A stretch of 11,302 nucleotides of DNA, taken from positions 1 through 11,302 of the forward strand of contig CALGIV010000149.1 of assembly GCA_937914785.1 (NCBI GenBank), read 5' to 3'. The stretch comes from an uncultured Eubacteriaceae bacterium (GTDB taxonomy: Bacteria; Bacillota; Clostridia; Eubacteriales; UBA1433). The notes beneath the pieces were generated by a model. The model was not told the origin of the DNA. It ran no database searches and saw only the letters and a program-made list of their open reading frames with translations. Numbering within the stretch: position 1 is the first letter of the stretch; each line of letters starts with the position of its first letter. The translations under genes were made by a program, and so were the position numbers. This document shows, piece after piece, positions 11,001-11,302 of the stretch.

Positions 11001-11302
11001 AATTATACCTCTTTACAATCACATATCGTGTTTATACATCGATATTTAGCATATTCCCAATTTAAAAAATACTCAATACATATGAAATCATTGACAAAAC
11101 AAGCTTATTACTCCTTTCTATATAAAGTTTTAATTATATGATCAAAATACTTTATATGCTTACTTTTTCATATTCAAACCTTATTTTTTACTTGATAACA
11201 CCTTTTGATGATAATCCGTTTTTCACTACTCTTTTAAAACAGTTCTCTTTATCTTTCTTTTTTCAGGCATCCATTTGCTAAATCACAACCATTCACTATA
11301 AC
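11001..11302. other. AT-rich right end with no supported gene
   Basis: I see no supported gene in these 300 bases. A 47-codon frame at 11138-11281 has no Shine-Dalgarno and a low-complexity Phe/Leu/Ser-rich product, so it is not called. TTGACA occurs at 11092-11097, but no -10 box stands at a proper distance. On the other strand AAAGGAG near 11119 is followed only by a 4-codon frame. The stretch may be the upstream or downstream region of a gene beyond the window. Confidence 0.5.

Noticed and set aside
11138..11281. 47-codon frame near the right end
   Set aside because: There is no Shine-Dalgarno, and the product is a low-complexity Phe/Leu/Ser-rich translation of AT-rich DNA.

Overview
The window looks like a chromosomal stretch of a low-to-mid GC anaerobic Bacillota. 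The class Negativicutes (a Veillonella/Megasphaera-type organism) is my best guess. The guess rests on overall gene content: an rpsF-ssb-rpsR cluster near rplI-dnaB and purA, with SpmA/SpmB, an Fe-S flavoprotein and a split UxaA-type enzyme. There is no rRNA, tRNA or taxon-specific marker, so genus is not resolved. Genes are moderately GC-rich, while several gaps between them are strikingly AT-rich.

Left half (1-3840), all leftward: a possible gene start at the left edge (24..1); an rplI-dnaB operon with its own promoter (2164-2191) and terminator (265-294); a monocistronic ybjQ-family gene with its own promoter and terminator; and the rpsF-ssb-rpsR operon, with a clear promoter, a perfect 9-bp leader hairpin and a terminator. 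These are replication and translation housekeeping genes. The GdpP/YybS genes often found between rpsR and rplI in Bacillota are absent, and ybjQ sits there instead.

Middle (3841-6700), rightward: purA (TTG start, strong promoter), rsmI 51 nt behind it after a hairpin, and a small gene whose protein resembles the DUF2007 family. A 750-base AT-rich gap (6700-7449) follows between convergent genes. I find no gene in it, but it holds a 15-nt exact direct repeat, hairpins and palindromes.

Right half (7450-11302): leftward spmA-spmB overlap by 13 nt. Their promoter overlaps back to back with a promoter for a rightward Fe-S flavoprotein of the NADPH-dependent FMN reductase/Isf type. A two-gene rightward operon follows, encoding a split UxaA-family hydro-lyase (small SAF-domain subunit plus large subunit, ATGA overlap), closed by a strong terminator. 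The last 300 bases are AT-rich with no supported gene.

Several longest-ORF starts are too far upstream. Shine-Dalgarno placement and family alignment support shorter products for rplI, ybjQ, rpsF, purA, spmA and the large UxaA subunit. I found no mobile element, CRISPR array or obvious defence system. The least explained items are the repeat-bearing AT-rich gap, the shared spmA/flavoprotein promoter region, and the split UxaA enzyme of unknown substrate.
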